From Niallia sp052318935 (GTDB lineage Bacteria > Bacillota > Bacilli > Bacillales > Cytobacillaceae), in NCBI GenBank assembly GCA_052318935.1, contig JBQRKO010000024.1: DNA of 64,000 bases. The stretch is one strand, 5' to 3'. Positions 51,675-60,741 of the stretch are shown here, one piece after another. Below the pieces are notes generated by a model, which worked only from the letters and a program-made list of their open reading frames with translations, was not told where the DNA came from and searched no databases. The position numbers were made by a program, and so were the translations under genes. Within the stretch, counting starts at the first letter, position 1, and each line of letters opens with the position of its first letter.

Positions 51675-52477
51675 GTACAAACGATAAGAAAAAATCAACA
51701 ACATTTTCTGTACCTACACCTCCAGCAAAAACAAAGAATATTTGGACAGTGCTTTTAATAGTACTTTTATTGTGGTGGAGCGCCTATAAAACAGACTCTT
51801 CCCTTAGCGATTTAACAGTAGGCTTTCCGAATATGTTTGATTTGCTTATACAAATGTGGCCACCAAACTGGGAGTATTTCGAAAAAATATTAGAACCTAT
51901 GATAGAGACGATAAGAATGGCAATTATCGGCACTACTTTTGGGGCAATTATCGCTGTTCCTCTCGCCTTTTTTTGTGCAAATAACATCTTTCGTGTGTCT
52001 TTCATTTATTTTCCATTTCGTTTTATTCTTAACTTAATTCGGACTATACCAGATTTATTATTAGCCTCTATTTTTGTTGCTATTTTTGGATTGGGAGCTT
52101 TACCCGGCATACTTGCCTTATCTGTATTTTCTATCGGCCTTATTGCAAAGTTATTATATGAAGCAATAGAAGCCATTGATCCAAGTCCTTTAGAAGCAAT
52201 GACAGCTGTTGGGGCAAATAAAGTACAATGGGTATTTTTTGGTGTGATTCCTCAAATTACTGCTCATTTCTCTAGTTATGTATTATATACATTTGAAGTA
52301 AATGTCCGTGCAGCTGCCATTCTTGGATTGGTTGGTGCAGGAGGGATTGGTGAATATTATGATAAGACGCTTGGTTTTCTTGAATATGATAAAACAGCAT
52401 CAATTATTATATTGACACTAATCATCGTGCTGGAAATAGATTACTTAAGTACGAAATTACGGGAGAAATTATTATGA
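51671..52477 (+). CDS. phnE: Phosphonate ABC transporter permease 1 (PhnE)
   Basis: A 268-residue permease with about six helices (the first at about 26-40) and the family loop ALEAMTAVGANKVQWVFFGVIPQ type motif (LEAMTAVGANKVQWVFFGV). It overlaps both neighbours by 4 bases, so the two permeases and ATPase are tightly coupled. A second PhnE follows, making a heterodimeric channel. Confidence 0.93.
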   Translation: MSTNDKKKSTTFSVPTPPAKTKNIWTVLLIVLLLWWSAYKTDSSLSDLTVGFPNMFDLLIQMWPPNWEYFEKILEPMIETIRMAIIGTTFGAIIAVPLAFFCANNIFRVSFIYFPFRFILNLIRTIPDLLLASIFVAIFGLGALPGILALSVFSIGLIAKLLYEAIEAIDPSPLEAMTAVGANKVQWVFFGVIPQITAHFSSYVLYTFEVNVRAAAILGLVGAGGIGEYYDKTLGFLEYDKTASIIILTLIIVLEIDYLSTKLREKLL

Positions 52478-53277
52478 GCCAATCAACAACTAATTTAACT
52501 AAACCGAAAAAGAAATATATATTAAGAACTGTCATTTTCGTGTTGTTGGCACTAATCTATATTTGGGCGTTTTCAGGTTTCACTTTAGATGGTATAAAAG
52601 ACTCCGCTAGTCAAATATCAAAAGCTATTTTTTCTGGGATTTTTCATCCTGATTGGGATTATGTTTATTTGCCGGATGGAGAAGATTTACTTCGCGGCTT
52701 ATTAGATACGCTGGCAATCGCAATACTGGGTACATTTACTTCTGCTATACTATGTGTCCCATATGCGTTTTGGGCAGCAAATAATATGAGTAAAGGAAAA
52801 ACTATTTCAGGAACAGGCAAATTTATTTTGAGCTTTATTCGTACATTTCCTGAAATTGTAATGGCTATTCTTTTTATTAAAGCCGTCGGTCCAGGTTCAT
52901 TTGCTGGTGTCCTTGCACTTGGTCTTCACTCAATCGGCATGCTTGGAAAACTATTTTCGGAAGAAATTGAAAACCTTGATACGGGACCGACGGAAGCATT
53001 AATTGCTACTGGTGCAAATCGCTTTCAAATTTTATGGTTTGCCGTCTTGCCGCAAGTAATGCCAGGATTTTTATCTTATACGCTGTACCGCTTTGAAATT
53101 AATATTCGTTCTGCAGCTATACTTGGAGTAATCGGCGCAGGGGGAATAGGTACTCCACTAATCTTCGCATTAGCTTCTAGAGACTGGGATAGAGTTGGGA
53201 TTATTTTATTAGGCATTATCGTGATGGTAACCATTATTGATGCCCTTTCAGGAATTTTAAGACGGAAAATCGTATAG
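52474..53277 (+). CDS. phnE: Phosphonate ABC transporter permease 2 (PhnE)
   Basis: A 267-residue paralogue of the preceding permease. The EAA-like loop is TEALIATGANRFQILWFAVL, and RFEINIRSAAILGVIGAGGIG matches the first protein closely. A hydrophobic first helix (about 15-33) precedes the ABC permease domain. Its end is followed by a repeat tail and a hairpin terminator. Confidence 0.93.
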   Translation: MSQSTTNLTKPKKKYILRTVIFVLLALIYIWAFSGFTLDGIKDSASQISKAIFSGIFHPDWDYVYLPDGEDLLRGLLDTLAIAILGTFTSAILCVPYAFWAANNMSKGKTISGTGKFILSFIRTFPEIVMAILFIKAVGPGSFAGVLALGLHSIGMLGKLFSEEIENLDTGPTEALIATGANRFQILWFAVLPQVMPGFLSYTLYRFEINIRSAAILGVIGAGGIGTPLIFALASRDWDRVGIILLGIIVMVTIIDALSGILRRKIV

Positions 53278-53317
53278 TGTTGCTTTGATTTAATGAAGAA
53301 AGGCTTAAGAATTTTTG

Positions 53318-53366
53318 TCAAAGATAAAGCTTGACATTCATCTAACTTCAAAAATTTTAAGTTTCT
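53318..53366. repeat. Family C right-end fragment
   Basis: Only AGCTTGACATTCATCTAACTT and the A/T tail remain, between phnE2 and the dehydrogenase. Confidence 0.5.
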
Positions 53367-53374
53367 TCACATAC

Positions 53375-53436
53375 AAAAAAGGGGACTTTTCCTTACGTCG
53401 TTAAAATCTCGACTTGGACCAGTCCCTTTTATTCGC
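53375..53436 (+). terminator. Terminator after phnE2
   Basis: Arms AAAAAAGGGGACT/AGTCCCTTTTATT with a 33-nt loop that itself can pair in part. Confidence 0.65.
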
Positions 53437-53493
53437 TTCCCTAAACTCTAATTGATACAATAATAAATAAACAATTAACACGAGGTGAAAACA

Positions 53494-54456
53494 ATGACAA
53501 ACCGCAAGCTACTCGTTACACATGATTTGCAGCCTGCTCTTCTAGATCAAATTAAGTCTGTTATACCAAATTGGGATATTTATGCTTCTGCAGAGGCAAA
53601 TAGATGGGAATCACATCTATCGGATGCAGAAATTATTCTTGGATGGCGTGGAAATTGGGATAACAAGCTAGTATTTAATAATAAAGAATTAAAGTGGATT
53701 CAAACATGGAGTGCCGGTGTTAACTCTCTTCCCTTACATGAATTGGCCGAAAAAAATGTATTGGTTACAAGTGCAAATGGAGTGCATAGTTTTCCCATTT
53801 CAGAAACCGTATTTGCTCTTATGTTAGCACTTACAAGAAAAATTGATACATATGTTAAAAATCAGCAAAATAAAGTATGGGATGACAGTAAAATCGAACT
53901 CGAAATCCATAAAAAAACGGTTGGAATTATTGGGGTCGGTGCGATTGGCAAGGAAACAGCAAAAATAGCAAAAGCATTTGGCATGAAGGTATTAGGTGTT
54001 CGCCATTCCGGGAAACAAGCTGAGTTTGTTGATGAAATGTATAAACAATCAGACTTAAACAAAATCCTTCCTCACTGTGATTATATCGTAGTTACATTGC
54101 CCCTTACCGACGAAACACATTATTTATTTCAAAAAGAACAGTTTAGCAAAATGAAAGATACTGCATTTTTTATTAATATTGGTCGTGGAGAAATTGTAAA
54201 AGAAGAAGATTTAGTTTCAGCATTAAAAGATGGAGAAATAGCAGGTGCTGGATTAGATGTATTTGAAACAGAACCACTACAAAAAGAAAGCCCACTCTGG
54301 GAAATGGAAAATGTCATTATAACTCCCCACACTTCCGGTTCAACAGCACAATACGATAAACGAGTAATAGAAGATATTTTTCTTCCTAATTTAAAAACCT
54401 ATTTAAAAGACGGTTCTCTTCCATATAATCTAGTGAATTATCAAAAAGGCTATTAA
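53494..54456 (+). CDS. D-2-hydroxyacid dehydrogenase
   Basis: A 320-residue NAD(P)-dependent D-isomer-specific 2-hydroxyacid dehydrogenase. It shows the substrate-domain motif IQTWSAGVNSLPL (about 66-78), the Rossmann GVGAIGKETAKIA (about 145-157), catalytic Arg in NIGRGEIV (about 229), Glu in DVFETEPL (about 258) and His in ITPHTSG (about 277). I chose the ATG at 53494 after CGAGGTG rather than a GTG three codons earlier. It follows the phosphonate transporter but past a terminator. The substrate is unknown. It lacks the Lys of phosphite dehydrogenase (PtxD) in the substrate loop. Confidence 0.88.
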   Translation: MTNRKLLVTHDLQPALLDQIKSVIPNWDIYASAEANRWESHLSDAEIILGWRGNWDNKLVFNNKELKWIQTWSAGVNSLPLHELAEKNVLVTSANGVHSFPISETVFALMLALTRKIDTYVKNQQNKVWDDSKIELEIHKKTVGIIGVGAIGKETAKIAKAFGMKVLGVRHSGKQAEFVDEMYKQSDLNKILPHCDYIVVTLPLTDETHYLFQKEQFSKMKDTAFFINIGRGEIVKEEDLVSALKDGEIAGAGLDVFETEPLQKESPLWEMENVIITPHTSGSTAQYDKRVIEDIFLPNLKTYLKDGSLPYNLVNYQKGY

Positions 54457-54506
54457 TAAACGATCACATCGTAAATAAACAGGATGAGGAAGTTTAAAAA
54501 AACTCC

Positions 54507-55358
54507 TCACCCCTCTAATTTACGATGCTGTCTCTGTTTTGCTGCTCTTCTAAAATAAAAAAATAACTTCTGAAATAAGAACCCTGCAACCAAAATCATG
54601 ACCATTAACAACGTAATCGTTGCACCAGGGGGTGTTCCTAACTGATAAGATGAAAATAACCCAGTAAAAATACTAAAAACAGCGACACTTATTGCCGTAA
54701 TAAAGACCCATTTAAAGCCTTTAACAAGCTTGATGGCAAACGCTGCTGGTAATACTAATAAAGCAGAAACTAGTAACACTCCAATAGTTGGAATAATTAC
54801 AGATATTGCAATACCAGTTAACACACTAAAAGCAACAGATAATAGATTTGTATTAACACCACTAGTTGCAGCAGTATCTTCGTCAAATGTCATTAAGTAC
54901 ATTTGCCTTCTTAAAATGAGGAAAAAAAGCAGAATAATAACGGACACAGTCGCCAATACAGCAACTTGCTGGTCTGTAATAGTAATAATGCTGCCAAATA
55001 AATATTGATCGATACTCGCAGTTACCCCGCCCTTTGAAATACTCATAAGAAACAATGCTAATGACAATCCAGCAGCCATCAAAATAGCAATCGATACTTC
55101 TGAATAAGTATGATAGGCTCTTCTCATCACTTCGATCCCTAACGCCCCTACAATAACAATTAACATGCTAGAAAAAGTAAGATTTTGGTGGAAAAAGAAA
55201 CCGATTGCTACTCCAGCTAATGATATATGAGACAGCGTATCTGCCATTAAAGCTTGTCTTCTTAACACTAAAAATACCCCTATAATAGGTGCAATAATAG
55301 CTATCATTCCGCCTGCCCAAAACGCTCTTTGCATGAATTCAAGGTCAAACATTTCCAT
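54507..55358 (-). CDS. znuB: Zinc ABC transporter permease (ZnuB/AdcB)
   Basis: A 283-residue ABC-3 family metal permease with 7-9 helices: LVLRRQALMADTLSHISLAG near the N-terminus, MRRAYHTYSEVSIAI, and SVLTGIAISVIIPTIGVLLV. It is the channel of the high-affinity zinc importer. The start overlaps the end of the ATPase gene by 55 bases (an alternative ATG two codons on would still overlap), implying coupled translation. A hairpin (54483-54510) with GAGGAAGTTT/AAACTCCTC closes the convergent junction. Confidence 0.9.
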   Translation of the reverse strand: MEMFDLEFMQRAFWAGGMIAIIAPIIGVFLVLRRQALMADTLSHISLAGVAIGFFFHQNLTFSSMLIVIVGALGIEVMRRAYHTYSEVSIAILMAAGLSLALFLMSISKGGVTASIDQYLFGSIITITDQQVAVLATVSVIILLFFLILRRQMYLMTFDEDTAATSGVNTNLLSVAFSVLTGIAISVIIPTIGVLLVSALLVLPAAFAIKLVKGFKWVFITAISVAVFSIFTGLFSSYQLGTPPGATITLLMVMILVAGFLFQKLFFYFRRAAKQRQHRKLEG

Positions 55359-56011
55359 CCACCTTTTTCTCCTTTCTCTATATGAATTATTTTATCTAAA
55401 TAATCCTCTACTTCATCCTGGTCATGTGTCACCATCACTACGGTACGATTATGCTCCGTTACTTGATGCTTCATAAATTTATAAAAGCCTTTTCTGCTTT
55501 CAGTATCCATGCCTGTAGTCGGTTCATCTAGAACTAATAAATCTGGTTCAGAAGACAATATTCGTGCAATAATAATCTTTTGTTTTTGTCCTCCAGATAA
55601 ATCCCCTACTTTTTTATGACGATACTGCCACATATCAACCATATCTAACGCTCTTTTTACCGCTTCATGATCCTTTTCTTTTAAGCTTTGAAACCATTTC
55701 TTTTTTTGATATCTTCCTGAACGAACAAGTTCTAATACGGTGCTTGGAAAACCGACATTAAAAGAAGAAATTTGTTGTGGAACATATCCAATTGTCAGCT
55801 TTTTCCCACTGCTGTTTATTTTACTAATATGTATTTGACCAGACCACGGTTTTAATAAACCTAATAAAAGCTTTAATAAAGTAGACTTTGATGCACCATT
55901 AGGTCCGGTGACTCCAACAAACTCGCCGCTTTCTAATTCAAATGAAACACCGTCTAATGCTGGTATATGATCATACCCAAACTTAATATTTTTTATTGTT
56001 GCAAGTTTCAT
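55304..56011 (-). CDS. znuC: Zinc ABC transporter ATP-binding protein (ZnuC/AdcC)
   Basis: A 235-residue ABC ATPase: Walker A GPNGASKST (Ser in place of the usual Gly, with Lys and Ser/Thr intact), Q-loop YVPQQISSFN, signature LSGGQKQKIIIARIL and Walker B LLVLDEPTTGMD. The 3' end overlaps znuB by 55 bases. A family A element lies directly upstream of its ribosome binding site, separating it from znuA. ATG after AAGGGAG. Confidence 0.9.
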   Translation of the reverse strand: MKLATIKNIKFGYDHIPALDGVSFELESGEFVGVTGPNGASKSTLLKLLLGLLKPWSGQIHISKINSSGKKLTIGYVPQQISSFNVGFPSTVLELVRSGRYQKKKWFQSLKEKDHEAVKRALDMVDMWQYRHKKVGDLSGGQKQKIIIARILSSEPDLLVLDEPTTGMDTESRKGFYKFMKHQVTEHNRTVVMVTHDQDEVEDYLDKIIHIEKGEKGGWKCLTLNSCKERFGQAE

Positions 56012-56036
56012 TTTTAACGCTCCCTTCTTTTCATTT

Positions 56037-56247
56037 GGCTATTTTCCTATAGAATGTTGCTTTTAAACTCGCAGCCTGAATACACTTCGCTTTCCGTGGG
56101 CGAGCGTCGAGCCTCCTCGTCGCATACGCTCCTGTGGGGTCTCGTCTTTCTCGCATTCCCACAGGAGTCTACGTATATTCAGTCTGCTGAGTACTACTTC
56201 TCCCATTTTTTTACATAAAAAAAACAACTAACTTTGAGAAAACTGCC
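56037..56247. mobile_element. Family A MITE-like element, copy 6 (between znuA and znuC)
   Basis: 211 bp with ends GGCTATTTTCC and GAAAACTGCC (one change each), flanked by perfect 8-bp duplications TTTCATTT (56029-56036 and 56248-56255). It lies within 20 bp of the znuC ribosome binding site. Confidence 0.9.
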
Positions 56248-56295
56248 TTTCATTTTTACCATGAAATTTTTATATAAACAGCCTAATACATATAG

Positions 56296-56330
56296 AAAAA
56301 GCGTGTGAGTACAACTGTCACACACGCCAA
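56296..56330 (-). terminator. Terminator-like hairpin after znuA
   Basis: GGCGTGTGTGACAG pairs imperfectly with TCACACGC, followed on the minus strand by TTTTTC. It would attenuate transcription between znuA and znuC. Confidence 0.6.
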
Positions 56331-56348
56331 CTTATTATACCACATGAA

Positions 56349-57335
56349 TTATTTAAAAAGAGACTTTTTAAGCTGCGCTAGATTTTCTTCCATTACAGAG
56401 ATATAATCTTTACCTGCCTTTTGATCTTCTTCACTTAATCCTTCTAACGGATTTAATACTTCTGTTTTTGCTCCTACTTCATTTGCTAACGTATCAGCAA
56501 CTTTTGTTGATGCTAACTCTTCAAAATATATCACTTTAATTTGGTGTTCTTTCGCAAAATCCTTCAATTCCGCAAGTTTTGCAGCGCTAGGCTCTTCTTC
56601 TGGTGAAAGACCAGCAATCGGTACTTGAGTCAGCCCATATTCTTTTGCTAAATAAGAAAATGCCGTATGCTGTGTAATAAATTCATTGCTGCTTTTGTCT
56701 GCAAGCTCTGTTTTATATTTATTATCTAGATCTTTTAGCTTTTGCAAAAATGTTTCACTATTCTCTTTATAATACACTTCATTGTTTGGATCCGCTTTTA
56801 TGATGGCGTTTGTAATAGTTTTCACTTCTTGTTGCGCAAGCACTGGGCTTAACCACACATGAGGATCTAATTCATGAGAATGTTCATGATGTTCTTCCTC
56901 TTCGTGATGTTCTTCTTCATGAGCTTCTTCTTCATGAGCTTCTTCTTCTGGCTCTAATCCTTTCATTAACGTAATATCTTTACTTGCTTCAACAAATGAA
57001 ACATTATCACCCTGGATTGTTCCCTTTATATCCGGTACCCATGTTTCCATTTCGGCACTATTATAAATAAATAAATCAGCACTTTGAATATTGCCTATAT
57101 CTTTTGGAGTAGGCTCCCAATCATGTGGTTCGATCGTAGAAGGAATCAACAATGTAACATCTGCTTTATCCCCTGCTATATTTTTCGTAAATTCATACAT
57201 AGGATAAAACGTTGTGACAATTTGAAGTTTATCCTTTTGGCTGGAATCTTTTGTATCAGCATTCTTTTTACTGCTGCAGCCTACTATTAAAATAAGTACT
57301 GAAAAAGTAACTAGTATAGTTTTTAATAGTTTCAT
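56349..57335 (-). CDS. znuA: Zinc ABC transporter substrate-binding lipoprotein (ZnuA/AdcA)
   Basis: A 328-residue cluster-9 metal-binding protein: lipobox LIVGC (Cys about 19), TTFYPMYEFTKNIAG, PHDWEPTPKD (first His ligand), a His/Glu-rich loop of about 30 residues (EEEAHEEEAHEEEHHEEEEH), then ELDPHVWLSP, QHTAFSYLA and the Glu/Asp-rich C lobe. The acidic-His loop is typical of zinc rather than manganese binding proteins. The start at 57335 (MKLLKTILVTF) follows GGGG; an ATG five codons upstream overlaps that site. A Zur-like box lies upstream. Confidence 0.92.
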   Translation of the reverse strand: MKLLKTILVTFSVLILIVGCSSKKNADTKDSSQKDKLQIVTTFYPMYEFTKNIAGDKADVTLLIPSTIEPHDWEPTPKDIGNIQSADLFIYNSAEMETWVPDIKGTIQGDNVSFVEASKDITLMKGLEPEEEAHEEEAHEEEHHEEEEHHEHSHELDPHVWLSPVLAQQEVKTITNAIIKADPNNEVYYKENSETFLQKLKDLDNKYKTELADKSSNEFITQHTAFSYLAKEYGLTQVPIAGLSPEEEPSAAKLAELKDFAKEHQIKVIYFEELASTKVADTLANEVGAKTEVLNPLEGLSEEDQKAGKDYISVMEENLAQLKKSLFK

Positions 57336-57434
57336 CTTGATTTTCCCCATTTCTTTTTTATGTAGTAGTTCGTACTCATTCCGATTTAATACGTAAAGAA
57401 ATATATGATGATTGAATAGAACGGTTCACTTTAA

Positions 57435-57449
57435 TCAAAACGATTACGA
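57435..57449 (-). promoter_or_regulatory. Zur-like box upstream of znuA
   Basis: TCAAAACGATTACGA keeps 12 of 15 positions of the Zur pattern TCGTAATNATTACGA, with the ATTACGA half perfect. It lies about 100 bp before the znuA start. Confidence 0.5.
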
Positions 57450-57603
57450 TTATTGATTCTATACTATTTTTTTTAATAAAGCAATAGATTTTCTTAAATT
57501 AGCTTATTTTCCTCTAAGCAGGTTACATACAGTATTTCCACTAAAAAAATTCATAAACATATGCATATTTATTTTTATTGTGGATATACTATTAATAATC
57601 ATA

Positions 57604-57650
57604 ATAAAAAGCATTACCTAATTTATACATTATTTTAGGTAATGCTTCTA
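57604..57650 (-). terminator. Terminator after the CwlO-like gene
   Basis: 13-bp arms AAGCATTACCTAA/TTAGGTAATGCTT followed by TTTTTATT on the minus strand. Confidence 0.85.
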
Positions 57651-57670
57651 TAAAAATAAGATGTAAAGAA

Positions 57671-58936
57671 TTAAAATCTTACTACTCTTCCATTAAATAC
57701 TCCTTGCCAATAACCGCTTGTCATAGAAGCGATGGCAACACCTGTAGAGCTTTGTGAACCGATGAATTTCCCTCCACCTACGTAGATTCCAACATGTCCA
57801 TCTTGTTTGTAAGTATCAAAAAATACTAAATCTCCTGGCTGCATATCACTTGCAGAAACTCTTGTACCTTGATTTTTTAGTGCATCTGTACTAGAACCAA
57901 TATTGTAGCCAGCTTGAGCGTATGCCCAATGAACGAAACCAGAGCAGTCAAATAACCCATTTGCAATATCTGAAGCTGTTCTGCCTCCTCCAAATTTATA
58001 AGTTGAGTTTCCAATATATTTATATCCAGCTGTAATAACAGACGATTTACCGCCGCCAGCACTTACATTGCTAGTATTAACAGCTGCATTATTATCACTG
58101 CTGTCAATAGAGCTTTTTGTTTTATTACTTGAAGTGTTTGCTCCTACTGTTGAGCTAACTAATGTATTTAATTCAGCTTGCTTTTTCTCTGCAAGCATTG
58201 CTTTAATGGCACTTTCTTTCGAAGCAAGCGAGCTGTCTTTCTGTTCTAATTGAGCTTTTAGCTGTTTATTTTCTTGTTCTTTTTGCTTTAATTCTTTTTT
58301 AGACTTTTCGTTTTGTTCTTTTTGTGCAAGGATTTGCTTTTGCATTTCTTCTAAATCAAGTTTCATATCATTTAGACCTGCTAGTTTTTCCTGCACTTTG
58401 TTTTGTTTTTCTTCCAAGTCTTTTTTATCTGCTTCATTGCTTGCAATTAAATCTTGATCTGCTTCCATAATAGTTGCAACCGCACCAACTCGGCCTACAA
58501 AGTCTTTAAAACTTGCCGCTCCTAATAAAACGTCAATATAATCGACACTTCCGCCATTTTCTTGGAAAGTTCGGGCTCTATCTTTTAATATTTGATTTCT
58601 TTTTTCAATTCTTTCTTGTAAATCTTTTATTTCCGTTTCTAAATCAGCAATTTCTTTTTTTGTTGCAGCAATTTTATCTTTTGTTTCATTAATAAGCTGC
58701 GTGTTTTCTTCTACTGCTTTATCCACTCGTTTAATTTGTTCATTTAATGCTGTTAATTTTTCCTGTGCTTCGACTATTTTAATTTCCGCATCAGATATTT
58801 GTGATTGTAATGCTGTCCGTTGTTGTGAAATATCTGATTGTTTCGATGCACTCGCATTATTTGCCGGGAAGACAAAGCTGCTGCCAAGTCCAAGCAAAAT
58901 AGTGGTGTTTAATACTATTAACTTCTTTTTCAACAT
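57671..58936 (-). CDS. Secreted NlpC/P60 peptidoglycan endopeptidase, CwlO-like
   Basis: A 421-residue exported D,L-endopeptidase: a signal peptide (about 1-31, ending NNASA), a long coiled coil (about 33-265, rich in Gln, Lys and Glu), a Ser/Asn linker and a C-terminal NlpC/P60 domain (about 298-421). The catalytic Cys331 lies in FDCSGFVHW and His381 in DGHVGIYVG. In B. subtilis CwlO (473 aa) the coiled coil is controlled by FtsEX and the enzyme is needed for elongation; this may be CwlO or a paralogue. The start is an ATG after AGGAGG. Confidence 0.9.
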   Translation of the reverse strand: MLKKKLIVLNTTILLGLGSSFVFPANNASASKQSDISQQRTALQSQISDAEIKIVEAQEKLTALNEQIKRVDKAVEENTQLINETKDKIAATKKEIADLETEIKDLQERIEKRNQILKDRARTFQENGGSVDYIDVLLGAASFKDFVGRVGAVATIMEADQDLIASNEADKKDLEEKQNKVQEKLAGLNDMKLDLEEMQKQILAQKEQNEKSKKELKQKEQENKQLKAQLEQKDSSLASKESAIKAMLAEKKQAELNTLVSSTVGANTSSNKTKSSIDSSDNNAAVNTSNVSAGGGKSSVITAGYKYIGNSTYKFGGGRTASDIANGLFDCSGFVHWAYAQAGYNIGSSTDALKNQGTRVSASDMQPGDLVFFDTYKQDGHVGIYVGGGKFIGSQSSTGVAIASMTSGYWQGVFNGRVVRF

Positions 58937-59477
58937 TTCATTTCCTCCTGAACCTTCTAAATATCTCTTTATCTATCGATCACTTTATATATGTATATGT
59001 AAATTATTATGTAGTAATTATGTAGTGAAAAGACTTTATATACTATAACATATTTTATTAATAGGACCAATTCATCTTTTCAAATGATGCTTTGTAACTA
59101 TCAACTTTTGTCACAAATAGAAGTATAACATCATAATTTGTCATTTAAGTAATAAGAATATTACAGTTATATTTCAAATTGTTATTTTCGTTAACTATTC
59201 ACAATTTGTTCAAATCCCTATTGATAGCCTTTTCATAAGTTGGAAAGCGTTTTATTTACCATTTACCCCGTATTAATTTGTTGTAACCTTTGTTATAAAC
59301 AAACATCAGCGGATAAAATATAATTATTACAAAGCTATTTTACTACAAACCGTAATATACTTTTTTCTGCATTATTCGACATTTTGTAGAAATTTGTATT
59401 TAAGATATAATAGAACTCCATTGACTTATTTAGGACTAATAAAAAAAACGATTACTTATGTTAGGATGTATAAAATA
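58937..59477. other. Divergent intergenic region without recognised features
   Basis: About 540 bp of A/T-rich DNA between the CwlO-like gene and the oxidoreductase gene. It holds a weak cre-like GGAAAGCGTTTTAT near 59241 but no riboswitch or repeat that I can identify. Confidence 0.5.
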
Positions 59478-60599
59478 ATGAAAAAAATAATTGTAGTCGG
59501 TGGTGGTATATTAGGTGCTTCCACCGCATATGAATTAGCTAAAAATGGAGCAGATGTAACCATTATAGACAGAGAAGATGCTGGAAGAGCAACAGCTGCT
59601 GCTGCAGGAATTATTTGCCCTTGGATATCACAGCGTAGAAATAAAAGATGGTATTTATTAGCAAGTGAAGGTGCGAAGTATTATCCTAGATTAATAGAGG
59701 ATTTAGCAGAGTATGGAGAATTCTCAACAGGATATGCAAAAGTTGGCGCATTAAGCCTTCATTCTGATCACCATAAATTAGAAGCGATGCTGGATCGGAC
59801 GATAAAAAGAAAAGAAACAGCACCTGAAATCGGTGATGTTAACATATTATCTCCGAATGAAGTACAAAACTTATTCCCCCCACTTGCAGATGGCTATGGA
59901 GCCGTTTATGTCAGCGGTGCAGCTAGAGTAGACGGATTGGCCCTTCGCAACGCGCTTATTCGCACCTGTGAAAAACTAGGTGCGACATTTTTGAAAGCAA
60001 ACGCTTCACTACTTTTCGAAGGAAAAAAAATTATAGGTGTTCAAACAGAGGAAAAAACGATATTAGCAGATGAAACAATCATAACTGCTGGGGCTTGGGC
60101 TAATGAATTATTACAACCTTTACAGCTTTCCTTTCAAATACAGGAACAAAAAGGACAAATTATCCATTTGCAATTACCAGACACAGACTGTAGCAGCTGG
60201 CCGGTAGTAATGCCACCCCATGATCAATATATACTTTCACTAGATAATAACCGTCTAGTTATTGGTGCAACACATGAAAACAATACCGATTTTGATTGTC
60301 GATTAACAGTTGGCGGCATAAAGGAAGTGTTTGATAAAGCATTACAGTATGCACCTGGTTTATTAAACAGTACTTTTCTGGAAGCAAAAGTTGGCTTTCG
60401 TCCATTTACTGCTGATTTCCTGCCAGTATTCGGTAGAGTAAACGATTATGAAGGAATGCTTATTGCCAACGGTTTAGGGGCATCTGGATTAACAATGGGG
60501 CCATTTATTGGCCAGCAGCTTGCTAAATATGTATTACAAATAACACCAGATATTAACTTTGACGATTATTCAGTAGACGACTGTATTTTAAAAAAATAA
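59478..60599 (+). CDS. FAD-dependent oxidoreductase, DadA/glycine oxidase type
   Basis: A 373-residue flavoprotein of the DAO superfamily: FAD-binding GGGILGASTAYELAKNGADV at the N-terminus, AAAAAGIICPW after it, the second FAD segment TAGAWANELL (about 204-213) and the C-terminal GLGASGLTMGPFIG. Family members oxidise D-amino acids, glycine or sarcosine. I chose the ATG at 59478, where the FAD motif begins after MKKIIVVG and GGATG lies upstream; an earlier in-frame start adds a non-conserved extension. No partner genes are adjacent, so the substrate is open. Confidence 0.85.
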   Translation: MKKIIVVGGGILGASTAYELAKNGADVTIIDREDAGRATAAAAGIICPWISQRRNKRWYLLASEGAKYYPRLIEDLAEYGEFSTGYAKVGALSLHSDHHKLEAMLDRTIKRKETAPEIGDVNILSPNEVQNLFPPLADGYGAVYVSGAARVDGLALRNALIRTCEKLGATFLKANASLLFEGKKIIGVQTEEKTILADETIITAGAWANELLQPLQLSFQIQEQKGQIIHLQLPDTDCSSWPVVMPPHDQYILSLDNNRLVIGATHENNTDFDCRLTVGGIKEVFDKALQYAPGLLNSTFLEAKVGFRPFTADFLPVFGRVNDYEGMLIANGLGASGLTMGPFIGQQLAKYVLQITPDINFDDYSVDDCILKK

Positions 60600-60678
60600 C
60601 CGATCAGAAAAGAGCAAAAGAGGAAAAATCTACTAACTACGCCACGGCCTTATGTCTTCGTCGATTGACTCACATCCT

Positions 60679-60737
60679 GCGAGCCTGTGCAAAACTCATT
60701 AGTCTATTCTCATGGGTTGTTGCACAGCTCTTTTTTT
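60679..60737 (+). terminator. Terminator after the DadA-like gene
   Basis: GAGCCTGTGCAA pairs with TTGCACAGCTC (one bulge) and T7 follows; the next family A element begins immediately in this T-tract. Confidence 0.75.
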
Positions 60738-60741
60738 CTAT

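Noticed and set aside
53494..54456. Phosphite dehydrogenase (PtxD) downstream of a phosphite transporter
   Set aside because: The position fits a ptxABCD-like arrangement, but the substrate loop reads WSAGVNSLP and lacks the KGFDN lysine of PtxD, and a terminator separates it from phnE2. It is more safely a general D-2-hydroxyacid dehydrogenase.
59236..59256. cre (CcpA) site before the DadA-like gene
   Set aside because: GGAAAGCGTTTTAT misses the cre consensus at three positions and lies about 240 bp from the start codon.
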